In this document: in pieces, positions 7,651-15,066 of the stretch
Numbering within the stretch: position 1 is the stretch's first letter
Layout: each line of letters starts with the position of its first letter
NCBI GenBank assembly: GCA_964250225.1
Contig: CAXUEY010000040.1
Span: forward strand, 1 to 42,567
Direction: 5' to 3'
DNA: 42,567 nucleotides
Source of the DNA: Paraktedonobacter sp964250225
GTDB lineage: Bacteria; Chloroflexota; Ktedonobacteria; Ktedonobacterales; Ktedonobacteraceae
Made by a program: the position numbers and the translations under genes
Notes under the pieces: generated by a model
Told to the model about the DNA's origin: nothing
The model's input: only the letters and a program-made list of their open reading frames with translations
Databases searched by the model: none

Positions 7651-8658
7651 CTAGAGATGCGTGAATACCACTCCCGTCAGCAGCAGCGCAATGCCCAGCC
7701 ACTGGATTACTCGCAAACGCTCGCGTAAGAAGATCGCGGCCAGTAGCGCAGTAACAGCGCTATAGAGCGAGGCGAGCACGCTGACGATAGCCACATCTCC
7801 GCTCGCGAAACCGAACGCGCTGGCGACAAACGCAGCAGTGTCCAGCAGGCCGACGCAACTGACCAGGATGAGGCTGGACCTGCTGGGCAAGCGCAGGCGT
7901 TTGGGACGAAACAGGGCCAGCGGGGTGAGCAGGAGAAGTGCGGTCAGGCGAAACAGCCAGATGGGTACGATCTGGCCGAGCGCCGGGGTGACAAAAAAAC
8001 CCAGCAGCCAGAAGGTCAGACCAAGTGCTAGCGCGGCAGCCAGCGCCCATCCCACACCAGGCGGCAATGTCCGACGCGTTCTTGTGAACCCGCCAGATGT
8101 CTGTGCAGTCCCCGCGCTGGACTGCTGTTTTTGCTCCGCGTGCTCCTCATTGCCCAATGCGCTCTCCGTAGACTGGTGTACCTGCTCTTCGTGGCCCAAC
8201 GCGGCCAGCGCGACGCCGAGCAGGATGGCCACAATGCCCAGCCCTTGTAGTGGGTTTAGATGCTCGCCGGTCAGCACCGAGAGCAGAACCGTCACCGCCG
8301 CGTAACTGGCAGTAATCGGCGCGATCACCACCAGCTTGCCCACCGAGAACGCGCGATAGAGAGCCACATAGCCCAGAGCGTCGATACAACTGCTCACAAC
8401 GCCCCACGCCCACGGCTGCCAGCCTGCCAACTCACCCAGCCTGAATAGCTCGCCAGTGAAGAGCAGATAGAGGCTCAGCGCCAGAAAACCCACGCACTGC
8501 AAATAAAAAAGCGTGCGATACGTCCCAATAGTTCGTGTAGAGAAGCGCGCACAGAAGTCAGCGCAGCCAAAGCAGAGGGCCGCCGTTAAACCAAAGATAA
8601 TTTCCATGTATATAGCATATCTGATGAACCAACTCTCGCGCACACGTTCGGATCTCAT
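7651..8658 (-). CDS. EamA/DMT-family transporter
   Basis: Two EamA repeats of about five helices each. Repeat one runs from IIFGLTAALCFGCADFCARF to LLGVALAALG. A hydrophilic, Glu/Gln/Ser-rich linker of about 45 residues (near residues 150-195) follows, then the second repeat GWALAAALALGLTFWLL to WLGIALLLTGVVF. The repeat ends carry typical motifs such as YRAFSVGKLVVIAPITASY and FGFASGDVAIVSVLASLY. Such proteins usually export metabolites or amino acids across the cell membrane. The longest ATG start is at 8658; the second ATG (MEIIFGL) at 8607 would suit a compact N-terminus better, and neither has a clear ribosome binding site. It begins 5 bp after a small gene at 8664-8843 and appears co-transcribed with kptA. 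Confidence 0.87.
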   Translation of the reverse strand: MRSERVRESWFIRYAIYMEIIFGLTAALCFGCADFCARFSTRTIGTYRTLFYLQCVGFLALSLYLLFTGELFRLGELAGWQPWAWGVVSSCIDALGYVALYRAFSVGKLVVIAPITASYAAVTVLLSVLTGEHLNPLQGLGIVAILLGVALAALGHEEQVHQSTESALGNEEHAEQKQQSSAGTAQTSGGFTRTRRTLPPGVGWALAAALALGLTFWLLGFFVTPALGQIVPIWLFRLTALLLLTPLALFRPKRLRLPSRSSLILVSCVGLLDTAAFVASAFGFASGDVAIVSVLASLYSAVTALLAAIFLRERLRVIQWLGIALLLTGVVFTHL

Positions 8659-8663
8659 AGGAT

Positions 8664-8843
8664 TTAGCTCGTAGGAGCAAAGTACCTCAAAGCACGTTCC
8701 ATCTCGGTGATAAAGCCTTGAACACCAGGTGGGTTCTCACACATAGCATTAACCATGAACATAATAAGCGATTCTCGGAGCAAGGCGAGGTGAAATAGTG
8801 TTTCATAGTTCTCTGTGAAAACAATTTGGTTCCTATTGTTCAA
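8664..8843 (-). CDS. Small hypothetical protein (59 residues)
   Basis: I read a 60-codon minus-strand frame from a TTG at 8843 to a TAA ending at 8664. The product contains NYETLFHLALLRESLIMFM, then CENPPGVQGFITEMERALRY and ends FAPTS: helical, compact and protein-like. Its TTG overlaps the kptA stop (TTGA type overlap), and its TAA is 5 bp before the ATG of the EamA gene, exactly the spacing of a translationally coupled cistron. A TGA just upstream in frame limits the 5' end. No family is recognised and no ribosome binding site is seen, so it relies on coupling. It could alternatively be the tail of a decayed longer gene. Confidence 0.5.
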   Translation of the reverse strand: MNNRNQIVFTENYETLFHLALLRESLIMFMVNAMCENPPGVQGFITEMERALRYFAPTS

Positions 8844-9385
8844 AACGTGATAAACGCGGACGGAATCGGGTCAGCCAGCCAGATATCCTCATTGCCCGCA
8901 TAGAAGCATATCCCTTGCTCGCACGCTTGCAGAGCGGCGATGCGCAGAATGACCGGCTGATCAGTGCGGCGCAGGGCGACCAGGCGGGCCGTTTTCTCGT
9001 CAGTGGAGAGATGTACATACTGGCGCTGCATCGATTTCAGCCCTTCACTGCGAATCGCGGAGGCGGCCTGGGGCGTCGTGCCGTGGTAGAGCGTGTCCGG
9101 TGGCGTCTCCGGCTGCTTCTCGACCTTTTCAGGAAGAGAATGGCCGTAGAAGGCGCGAATCTTGCCTTCGTGCAACTCGAAACGCTGTTTGGTGGACTCC
9201 ACCATGATGGTGGTGATATCCGCCAGGCTCACATTGCGCCAGGTAGCGCGACGCTGCCGCAGCGCGGCCAGCAGCTCATCGACTGCGACCCATCCTTCGG
9301 AATCGAGTTGCAGCCCGTATGTCTCTGGCTGGTGACGTAACGCGTGTGAAATTGTTTTGCTTAAACGTATATGGTTTTCGTGCAT
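8840..9385 (-). CDS. kptA: RNA 2'-phosphotransferase (KptA/Tpt1)
   Basis: About 181 residues with both domains of the Tpt1/KptA family: an N-terminal winged helix (IRLSKTISHALRHQPETYGL, GWVAVDELL) and a C-terminal NAD-binding ADP-ribosyltransferase-like domain (TLYHGTTPQAASAIRSEGL, RQYVHLSTD, VILRI). The enzyme transfers an internal RNA 2'-phosphate to NAD+, giving ADP-ribose 1'',2''-cyclic phosphate and nicotinamide. In eukaryotes this finishes tRNA splicing; the bacterial role is unclear. I use the ATG at 9385 because the longer ATG at 9436 falls inside a likely promoter. It heads a run kptA, small gene, EamA permease and is divergent from a Nudix hydrolase. Confidence 0.93.
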   Translation of the reverse strand: MHENHIRLSKTISHALRHQPETYGLQLDSEGWVAVDELLAALRQRRATWRNVSLADITTIMVESTKQRFELHEGKIRAFYGHSLPEKVEKQPETPPDTLYHGTTPQAASAIRSEGLKSMQRQYVHLSTDEKTARLVALRRTDQPVILRIAALQACEQGICFYAGNEDIWLADPIPSAFITF

Positions 9386-9426
9386 CGATTTTGATCTTTT
9401 CTCAACCTGACTCACTGTATAGAGGA

Positions 9427-9455
9427 AATCTATCATATCTCTGCTTTATTTTCAA
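9427..9455 (-). promoter_or_regulatory. Promoter of kptA
   Basis: On the minus strand TTGAAA (9455-9450), a 17-bp spacer and TAGATT (9432-9427) form a good housekeeping-type promoter. Transcription would start near 9420, leaving a leader of about 35 nt before the ATG at 9385. Confidence 0.5.
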
Positions 9456-9651
9456 GCTCTATTGTAGGCCTCCAACCTTACAAAATTCTGCTTTTTCACT
9501 GCTTGAGCTAATAGAGAAAAAAGAGCAATGAGCATACAGGCGGTTCTTACTCGTGAGGCTTTTGCGCGTTATTCATAGAGATGATATCGAATTTTGTCTA
9601 GAGGGCTGTGCGCCTTCCATTGATGCTTCAGGAGTCTGGAGAAGAGATTTC

Positions 9652-10098
9652 ATGCCAAACAAACTACAACGTTTCACTCTCATCGCCGCCGCCCATCTTT
9701 TCCTGATGCGCGACGACAAAGTGCTGCTCTCGCGCCGCTTCAATACGGGCTATGAGGATGGCAATTATAGTGTGGTCGCGGGCCATCTGGATGGAGACGA
9801 GGAGGTCAAGGCGGCGATGATCCGTGAGGCGCGCGAGGAGGTGGGCATTGAGTTGGCGAGCGAGGATGTGCAGGTGGTAGGAGTGATGCACCGCAAGTCG
9901 AGTGAAGAACGCGTCGATTTTTTCCTGACCGCCGCGCGCTGGTCGGGCGAGCTGCGTATTTGCGAGCCAGATAAGTGTGACGACCTGACCTGGTGTGGGT
10001 TGGATGATCTACCGGAAAATATAGTGCCGTATGTGCGGCGGGCGCTGGAGAATTATCGCGCAGACCGCTGGTTTGATAGTTTTGGCTGGAATTCATAA
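9652..10098 (+). CDS. Nudix hydrolase
   Basis: A 148-residue Nudix protein. The Nudix box is complete: GHLDGDEEVKAAMIREAREE followed by VGIEL, with the metal-binding REXXEE Glu residues. Before it comes RRFNTGYEDGNYSVVAG and after it HRKSSEERVDFFLTAARWSG. The RRxNTGYxDG start is typical of a Nudix subgroup often annotated with NTP or nucleoside-diphosphate substrates. The ATG at 9652 has GGAGAAG upstream; longer GTG-started forms are less likely. It is divergent from kptA, which is suggestive because KptA releases an ADP-ribose derivative and some Nudix enzymes cleave ADP-ribose, but the substrate is not readable here. Confidence 0.88.
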   Translation: MPNKLQRFTLIAAAHLFLMRDDKVLLSRRFNTGYEDGNYSVVAGHLDGDEEVKAAMIREAREEVGIELASEDVQVVGVMHRKSSEERVDFFLTAARWSGELRICEPDKCDDLTWCGLDDLPENIVPYVRRALENYRADRWFDSFGWNS

Positions 10099-10264
10099 TG
10101 CTACGAGAAGAAGGGGTGGGGGGGGGAATATTATAATTTTTTTTGAGCCACCCCGCTAGGTGGTAGGTANNNNNNNNNNAATACTCAACACCTCAGCCTC
10201 GGGGCCCCTCTAAAAAAATACAAACTACCCCCCCCCCCCCCCCCCCCCTTCTTCTCGTAGCATT
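10097..10264. repeat. 20-bp inverted repeat enclosing an assembly gap and G/C homopolymers
   Basis: AATGCTACGAGAAGAAGGGG (10097-10116) is matched perfectly by its reverse complement at 10245-10264. Inside are a G-run, an AT-rich segment, 10 N (10170-10179) and a run of more than 20 C. The arms fill the whole space between the stop codons of the convergent Nudix and GltD-like genes. The simplest reading is a bidirectional terminator whose hairpin broke the assembly; the homopolymers may be sequencing artefacts. Confidence 0.6.
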
Positions 10265-10266
10265 GC

Positions 10267-12075
10267 CTATATATTGAGCATCGGGATCTTTGAGACGGTC
10301 CAGCGGTCGTTGGGGCTGGCCACCTGGAACTGTACCATCGAGATGGCGTCCGTGGGGCAGCGCACAATGCAGAGGCCGCAGCGGATGCACTTCTCTTCGT
10401 CGATAATCATATCGGCGCCACCGATCCATTTCTCGGTGCCCGTGTGCATTGGATCGCCCTTAACGACACGCGAGAGGCCCTCCATGCTGATACAGTCGTA
10501 AGGGCAGATATCAACGCAGCCAGAGCAGAGGATGCAGATCGAGGGGTCGATCATGATATTCAACTGGCACTGCAGACAGCGGCGCGCCTGTTCCACAGCC
10601 TGTTCGGGCGTGTAGCCGGTCTCGGTCTCGCGGGTGTTGCTGTAGCGTTCTTTGAGCGGCAGACCTGGCATCATCTCGTGCGCGATGGACTCGTAGTCAT
10701 CGACCATGCCACGGCGATAGTCGGGCAGCTCAATCTCCTCGGCAGGATCGGCTGGCTTGTCCTGGCCGCCCAGGTAGCGGTTGATCGCGCCTGCTGCGTC
10801 TCGCCCATCGCCGATGGCCGAGATCAGGTTGCGCGAACCCTCGCTAAAGTCGCCGCCAGCAAAGAGGCCGGGGTAGCTGGTCATCCAGGTGTCGCGGTCC
10901 ACCAGGGGCACGCCGTTGCGTTTGTTGACCTGGACGTTGAGTTCGTCGAGGTGTAGCCACGAGGCGTCGCTATACTGACCGAAGGCCGGGATGATCATAT
11001 CAGCCGGGATCACATACTCGCTGCCCTTCACTGGTATAGGACGGCGGCGCCCGCTGGCATCGGGATCGCCCAGTTTGTTGCGCACAACGCGCAGACCGCT
11101 GGCATGTACACCATCGTCGCTCAGCACTTCGAGCTGGGAGACCAGATACACGAACTCAACGTGCTCGAATTCGGCCTCGTCCACCTCGTACTCGTCCGAA
11201 CCCATCTCTTCTTTCGAACGGCGATAGAGCACATAGACCTTCTCCGCGCCAAAGCGGATCGAGGTTCGGCAGCAGTCCATCGCGGTAAAGCCGCCACCCA
11301 GGACGATCACGCGCTTGCCCACATAGGTTGGTTCGCCGAAATTGGTGCGCGAGAGCATGGAGATACCGTGCTCAACGCCCTTCAGATCGGCGCCGGGAAT
11401 GACTTTATTATCGGGGCCGGTCAGCTCATTTGAGATATAGCACCCGGCGGCCAGGTAGACTGCGTCATATTGTTTGAGCAGGTCGGTGACTTCGATATCG
11501 CGCCCCACGCGGGTGTTGTATTTCACCTCGACGCCCAGGTCGCGCATATATTCGGTGGTTTCCTCAAAGGTTACGTTGCGCGGCAGACGCCAGACGGGAA
11601 TACCGTTGACCATCACGCCTCCAGCTACCGCGTCAGACTCGTAGACTGTGACGGGATAACCCATCTCGCGCAGGTCGCGGGCGCAGGCCAGTCCAGCCGA
11701 GCCAGCTCCCACGATGGCCACTGTCTTCTCTTTGGTGATTGGCGGCGGCGCGACGCGGTGGCGAAACTCGCGATGATCGGCGGCGGCGCGTTTGAGCCAG
11801 CAGATGGCGATAGGTTTCCCGTCGATCTTATTGCGACGACAGACCGGCTCGCAGGGGCGGGCGCAGGTACGTCCGAGCACGCCGGGCACAACGTTGGCTT
11901 TCCGGTTCAGCAAATATGCCTCATCGAAACGAGCCTGCGAGATCAGGCCAATATAGGTAGAAACATCGGTATGGGCTGGACACCCCACCTGACAGGGAAT
12001 ATTCGTCTGATACCAATCAGGCGTTGTCGTAATTGATTGGTATCGCGGTTCCAATTTGCTATCGGGATCGATCAT
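10267..12075 (-). CDS. GltD-like NAD(P)H:FAD oxidoreductase with C-terminal 2x[4Fe-4S] ferredoxin domain
   Basis: A 602-residue flavoprotein. The N-terminal Fe-S domain has CQVGCPAHTD and CARPCEPVC as in the glutamate synthase small subunit. The FAD-binding Rossmann motif is VAIVGAGSAGLACARDL (about residue 118 on) and the NAD(P) motif is VIVLGGGFTAMDCCR. LFAGGDFSEG closes the FAD site. Beyond the usual end, CILCSGCVDICPYDC and CIRCGLCIVRCPTD bind two further 4Fe-4S clusters, which normal bacterial GltD lacks. GGAGGA precedes the ATG. No gltB neighbour is present, so it may instead supply electrons to another enzyme. Activity as glutamate synthase beta subunit is unproven. Confidence 0.87.
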   Translation of the reverse strand: MIDPDSKLEPRYQSITTTPDWYQTNIPCQVGCPAHTDVSTYIGLISQARFDEAYLLNRKANVVPGVLGRTCARPCEPVCRRNKIDGKPIAICWLKRAAADHREFRHRVAPPPITKEKTVAIVGAGSAGLACARDLREMGYPVTVYESDAVAGGVMVNGIPVWRLPRNVTFEETTEYMRDLGVEVKYNTRVGRDIEVTDLLKQYDAVYLAAGCYISNELTGPDNKVIPGADLKGVEHGISMLSRTNFGEPTYVGKRVIVLGGGFTAMDCCRTSIRFGAEKVYVLYRRSKEEMGSDEYEVDEAEFEHVEFVYLVSQLEVLSDDGVHASGLRVVRNKLGDPDASGRRRPIPVKGSEYVIPADMIIPAFGQYSDASWLHLDELNVQVNKRNGVPLVDRDTWMTSYPGLFAGGDFSEGSRNLISAIGDGRDAAGAINRYLGGQDKPADPAEEIELPDYRRGMVDDYESIAHEMMPGLPLKERYSNTRETETGYTPEQAVEQARRCLQCQLNIMIDPSICILCSGCVDICPYDCISMEGLSRVVKGDPMHTGTEKWIGGADMIIDEEKCIRCGLCIVRCPTDAISMVQFQVASPNDRWTVSKIPMLNI

Positions 12076-12140
12076 TAACTTTCCTCCAAAGGGAGATAAG
12101 GCCGGGTCAATTAAGCGCGCTCTGGCATTGCTTTTCTCAG

Positions 12141-12170
12141 ATTATAGCACACTGCTGGTAGGGGGAACAA
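12141..12170 (-). promoter_or_regulatory. Promoter of the GltD-like gene
   Basis: The minus strand carries TTGTTC (12170-12165), an 18-bp spacer and TATAAT (12146-12141) with the extended TGC. Transcription would start near 12135, giving a leader of about 60 nt. The rest of 12171-12354 shows no gene. Confidence 0.5.
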
Positions 12171-12354
12171 GCAGAGAAAAGCTGTAGCAGGCTCTATCAG
12201 CGCGTAGGTGGTGAAGAAGTTTCCCTCAATGTTGTGGACGCTTACGCTTTTGACGGCCTTTTTTAACAGGCGACTGAGCATTATGATGATTGACCACGAC
12301 CCATACGGCTTTATTCTATCTCAAGCAGATATGAGCAGGAATAACATGGGCATG

Positions 12355-12408
12355 CAAGAAGGATGCCCGGTAAGAGCTTGAGGCTTGCTCCACCAGGCAT
12401 CCTTCTTG
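12355..12408 (-). terminator. 13-bp hairpin after the EXORDIUM-like gene
   Basis: CAAGAAGGATGCC (12355-12367) pairs perfectly with GGCATCCTTCTTG (12396-12408); the 28-nt loop holds a smaller GAGC/GCTC pair. It lies 60 bp past the stop of the minus-strand gene at 12468. There is no T-run, so it may stabilise the 3' end rather than terminate. Confidence 0.45.
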
Positions 12409-12467
12409 TGACACATCATGCAAATGGTGAAATGAGATTTCCCAACTGCACAGCGCAGATCAGAGCG

Positions 12468-13391
12468 TTACGGCCCGCTCATTACGCAGCCGTTTCTGTT
12501 GTTATCCCACTCTCGCTGAACCTCGTAGGTGTGCCCATTGATGGTGAGATCGCCGTTGTGCGAATTGCGTCGGCCAAAGTTAAAGTTGCACTTATCGCCG
12601 ATTTCCTGGCCATTCGCGTCAAACCAGGCGTTGAGCAAGGGGTCGGTGGCAGCTTCGATCTCTTCGTGCGAACTGACATTGATCGTTAAATCAGCGTCGT
12701 CATTGTTCGGCTCAGTCTGATTCCCCGCGCGACAGCTAAAGCTCGCAGCATATGGCATCGCAGCATACTGGGTGTTTGCCCCGAAGGTGCTGTGATAGGC
12801 GCAGAATGTGTTGCTCGCGCACTGGGACTGGGTGCTATCGAAGCACAGATCCTGATTCCTCTGCAGGAAGACAAAGAAAATGTTGTTAACAGCTGATGTC
12901 CAGCCGTTCACACTCTGTGCGTGAGTGACTTCGTTCTGGATATCACTGTCCAGCAAGGGGCTTTCGGGATACGCGTGGTTGTCCACAAAGGTTCCAGCCA
13001 GTCTCGCGTTGGAGGGAGATCCTCCGCCTGACTGAGTGTACTGGACGTTATTGTGGTACAGCCCGGTCGCGCCGATGTCGCCAAAGAATTGCTGGATGAG
13101 GCTATGGTATCGTGCAGATACATCGCCCGTTGGCTCCCAGAAAATCGCGAATATATTGGCTGTTCCTGCTTGCACAGGACCGCCATGATAGGTCAGGTTG
13201 TTCCCTGCGAACCGGGCGAACGGCTGACTATTCTGGGGGTGTTGCATAACTACATGTGACAAAAAGTGTGCTGTGTGCTGCGTTGCTCCTGTGGTCGAAG
13301 CATTTGCCGTTAAGGGTGCGGCAAACGTCACCAGGAGCAGAGCCAGGGTGATAAAAGGGGTGAGGAGAAGTGTGCGTACTATCTGTCTCAC
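12468..13391 (-). CDS. EXORDIUM (phosphate-responsive 1)-like secreted protein
   Basis: I start this at a GTG (13391) preceded by AAAAAGGAG at 7 nt. This gives a clean signal peptide: VRQIVRTLL, a hydrophobic core TPFITLALLLVTFAAPL, then cleavage near TANAS. The mature protein has LTYHGGPVQAGTANIFAIFW and, near the C-terminus, SSHEEIEAATDPLLNAWFD, QEIGDKCNF and YEVQREWDN ending CVMSGP. These match the EXORDIUM pattern (YHGGPV, HExxE..TDP..NAW, EI.D.C, QW.W....C..GP) known from plants, with relatives in fungi and soil bacteria. In plants it acts in growth signalling; bacterial function is unknown. The HEExE and Cys residues could suggest a metal or disulfide site. Longer in-frame starts upstream (to 13610) lack signal-peptide logic. 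Confidence 0.72.
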   Translation of the reverse strand: MRQIVRTLLLTPFITLALLLVTFAAPLTANASTTGATQHTAHFLSHVVMQHPQNSQPFARFAGNNLTYHGGPVQAGTANIFAIFWEPTGDVSARYHSLIQQFFGDIGATGLYHNNVQYTQSGGGSPSNARLAGTFVDNHAYPESPLLDSDIQNEVTHAQSVNGWTSAVNNIFFVFLQRNQDLCFDSTQSQCASNTFCAYHSTFGANTQYAAMPYAASFSCRAGNQTEPNNDDADLTINVSSHEEIEAATDPLLNAWFDANGQEIGDKCNFNFGRRNSHNGDLTINGHTYEVQREWDNNRNGCVMSGP

Positions 13392-13424
13392 GAAGAAACT
13401 CCTTTTTCTGTGAAAGCGACACAT

Positions 13425-14132
13425 ACCACTGTGGTAGGTTGCGAAGGTAAATAGGCCCCAACAGGCAGTCCTGAGAAAAGAACCCTCTCTATTTATCTGT
13501 ACATATAAGTGTACATATTCAGACTTCTCTACGACTTCCATCTGTATGCGCCAAAAAATCGCCCGCTTGCTTACGTTTTGTGCGCAGCTAACACTCATCA
13601 CGTGTAGCACGCAATATATTCATCAGGTATAAGACTGTCTTATGTAATTTATTTGGAGCTGGTTGATAAGACAACTAGAACGAGGCGCCATTTTCCAGTG
13701 AGCCGGGGTGTACAGTGATGACGGAGCTTCGTCTTTTCACCCACTCATTTTCGGGCCTTTGCACCGCTGATTTCAAAAAAATCTTGACAGAAAGGCTCTT
13801 TCTGTACCAAAGTATCACCTCAATGACTTTTCTCTCATACGTGCGCGACGCGCGGGAATGTTACCGCATTGAGAGGCTTGGGGAAGAACAGATGAATAAT
13901 TCGCCTCGGCTCTCGCACCATCTCGGCGAACTCGATGCTTCCTGGCTGTTTGTGGCTCCTGTTGTCGCGAGGCGAGCGGAAGATCTTTGTTTCAAGATGT
14001 TCAGGAGAGCGTGCAGTAAAAGCGCGATAAAAACACAGCAGGTATGTTCTGGAGTCGTTCTGCTTCGGTCTCAACGAGCATGACCGGAAAAGACGCATCG
14101 CGCTCGCGCATCGGATTGGAAAGGAAACTATC
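13425..14132. other. Intergenic region of about 700 bp
   Basis: No convincing gene here. The plus-strand frame 13715-14083 and the minus-strand frames crossing 13835-14296 lack ribosome binding sites and family resemblance. It holds the palindrome at 13629-13643 and an isolated TTGACA at 13784-13789 without a matching -10. Confidence 0.4.
13629..13672. promoter_or_regulatory. Operator-like palindrome with an extra half-site
   Basis: ATAAGACTGTCTTAT (13629-13643) is a perfect palindrome around one central base. A third copy of the half-site ATAAGAC lies at 13666-13672. The symmetry and 7-bp half-sites suit a TetR- or MarR-type dimer. It lies about 240 bp upstream of the EXORDIUM-like start and 460 bp upstream of peptidase E. 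No regulator gene is next to it. Confidence 0.4.
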
Positions 14133-14801
14133 ATGAAATTTCTTCTCACCTCGGCTGGCATTAGCAACGACAGCATTCGTAACACTTTGGTTGATCTGTT
14201 GGGCAAACCCATTGCCGAGTCCAGCGCCCTCTGCATCCCCACTGCGGGGTACGGGCACCCCATGGGCAGTCCTGGTGGGGCATGGCGTTTCATCACCGGT
14301 CAGTCCTCCACACCCATGTGCGAGCTGGGTTGGAAGTCCCTGGGAGTGCTGGAACTCACCGCGCTGCCCAGTATCGGTGAAGAGCGCTGGGTCCCCTGGG
14401 TCCGAGAGGCAGACGTCCTGCTGGTGAACGGCGGCGATGCGCTGTATCTGTGCCACTGGATGCGGCAATCCGGACTGGCGGACCTCTTGCCGGAGCTTCC
14501 AGATACGGTCTGGGTGGGGGTGAGCGCCGGGAGCATGGTGATGGCCCCCAGCATCGGGGAGGACTTCGTCGGGTGGAAGCCGCCCACCGGTGGCGATAGA
14601 ACGCTGGGACTGGTTGATTTTGCGATATTTCCGCACCTGGACCACCCCTCTATGCCGGACAATTCCATGGCCAACGCTGAAAAATGGGCCGCCGCCATGC
14701 CGGTGCCAGCGTACTTGATTGACGATCAGACCGCCATACAAGTGGTTGATAGCGTCGTCGAAGTTGTCTCCGAGGGGCACTGGAAACGGTTTACGCCCTA
14801 A
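14133..14801 (+). CDS. Peptidase E-like (S51) dipeptidase
   Basis: A 222-residue S51-family serine peptidase. The nucleophile is in VWVGVSAGSMVMAP (Ser131 of GxSAG); upstream VLLVNGGDALYL is the NGGDAxxL segment of the family, and FAIFPHLDHPSMPDN supplies the conserved His. Peptidase E cleaves Asp-X dipeptides in the cytosol; related proteins act on other acidic peptides or cyanophycin, so the exact substrate is open. The ATG follows AAAGGAAA at 7 nt. No signal peptide. It stands alone upstream of urocanate hydratase. Confidence 0.87.
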   Translation: MKFLLTSAGISNDSIRNTLVDLLGKPIAESSALCIPTAGYGHPMGSPGGAWRFITGQSSTPMCELGWKSLGVLELTALPSIGEERWVPWVREADVLLVNGGDALYLCHWMRQSGLADLLPELPDTVWVGVSAGSMVMAPSIGEDFVGWKPPTGGDRTLGLVDFAIFPHLDHPSMPDNSMANAEKWAAAMPVPAYLIDDQTAIQVVDSVVEVVSEGHWKRFTP

Positions 14802-14864
14802 GTTTCGGATTGTTCAATCCTGCCTCTACCACTGCCCGTCAAGCCAGATTCGAACAAGGAGAAC

Positions 14865-14954
14865 ATGGCGAGATGTGTTATGAATAAGTGGCAGAGTTTT
14901 ACAGGAACAGCCAGTAGTCTGAAGAGGCTACTGGCCTCATTTGCGAGCCGCTAA
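14865..14954 (+). CDS. Possible 29-residue small protein
   Basis: AAGGAG lies 4 nt before an ATG that opens a 29-codon frame containing NKWQSFTGTASSLKRLL and ending at TAA 14954. The product would be a short basic, amphipathic peptide with no known relatives. It spans both hairpins at 14910-14963, which argues that the frame may be accidental. A leader peptide is another possibility, but the hutU promoter lies downstream of it. Confidence 0.25.
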   Translation: MARCVMNKWQSFTGTASSLKRLLASFASR

Positions 14955-14963
14955 GAAGCGGCT
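14910..14963 (+). terminator. Two consecutive hairpins before hutU
   Basis: GCCAGTAG/CTACTGGC (14910-14935, 8-bp stem) is followed by AGCCGCT/AGCGGCT (about 14946-14963, 7-bp stem, 4-nt loop). They separate peptidase E from the hutU promoter and probably end transcription of the former. No strong T-run follows either. Confidence 0.4.
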
Positions 14964-14985
14964 TCTCTGTGTGATTGAAAGTTGT

Positions 14986-15015
14986 TTGACGAACGCTCGG
15001 CTCATTTGGTATCAT
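14986..15015 (+). promoter_or_regulatory. Promoter of hutU
   Basis: TTGACG (14986-14991), an 18-bp spacer and TATCAT (15010-15015) form a near-consensus promoter. The start point would be near 15022, about 45 nt before the hutU ATG. Confidence 0.55.
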
Positions 15016-15066
15016 CCCGATAGATCGTCAGAACCATTCATTGGTTACAGTAAGGAAGAATTGCAC

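Noticed and set aside
10116..10248. Poly-G and poly-C tracts as biological repeats
   Set aside because: They flank an N-gap inside an inverted repeat and may be sequencing artefacts, so no function is assigned.
10444..12036. Several plus-strand open frames across the GltD-like gene
   Set aside because: They are antisense shadows of a strongly supported flavoprotein gene with high third-position GC.
13715..14083. 122-codon plus-strand frame upstream of peptidase E
   Set aside because: No ribosome binding site, no recognisable domain, and Cys/Arg-rich composition typical of non-coding frames.
14001..14780. Long minus-strand open frame antisense to peptidase E
   Set aside because: It is a mirror of the well-supported peptidase E gene, has no ribosome binding site and no family resemblance.
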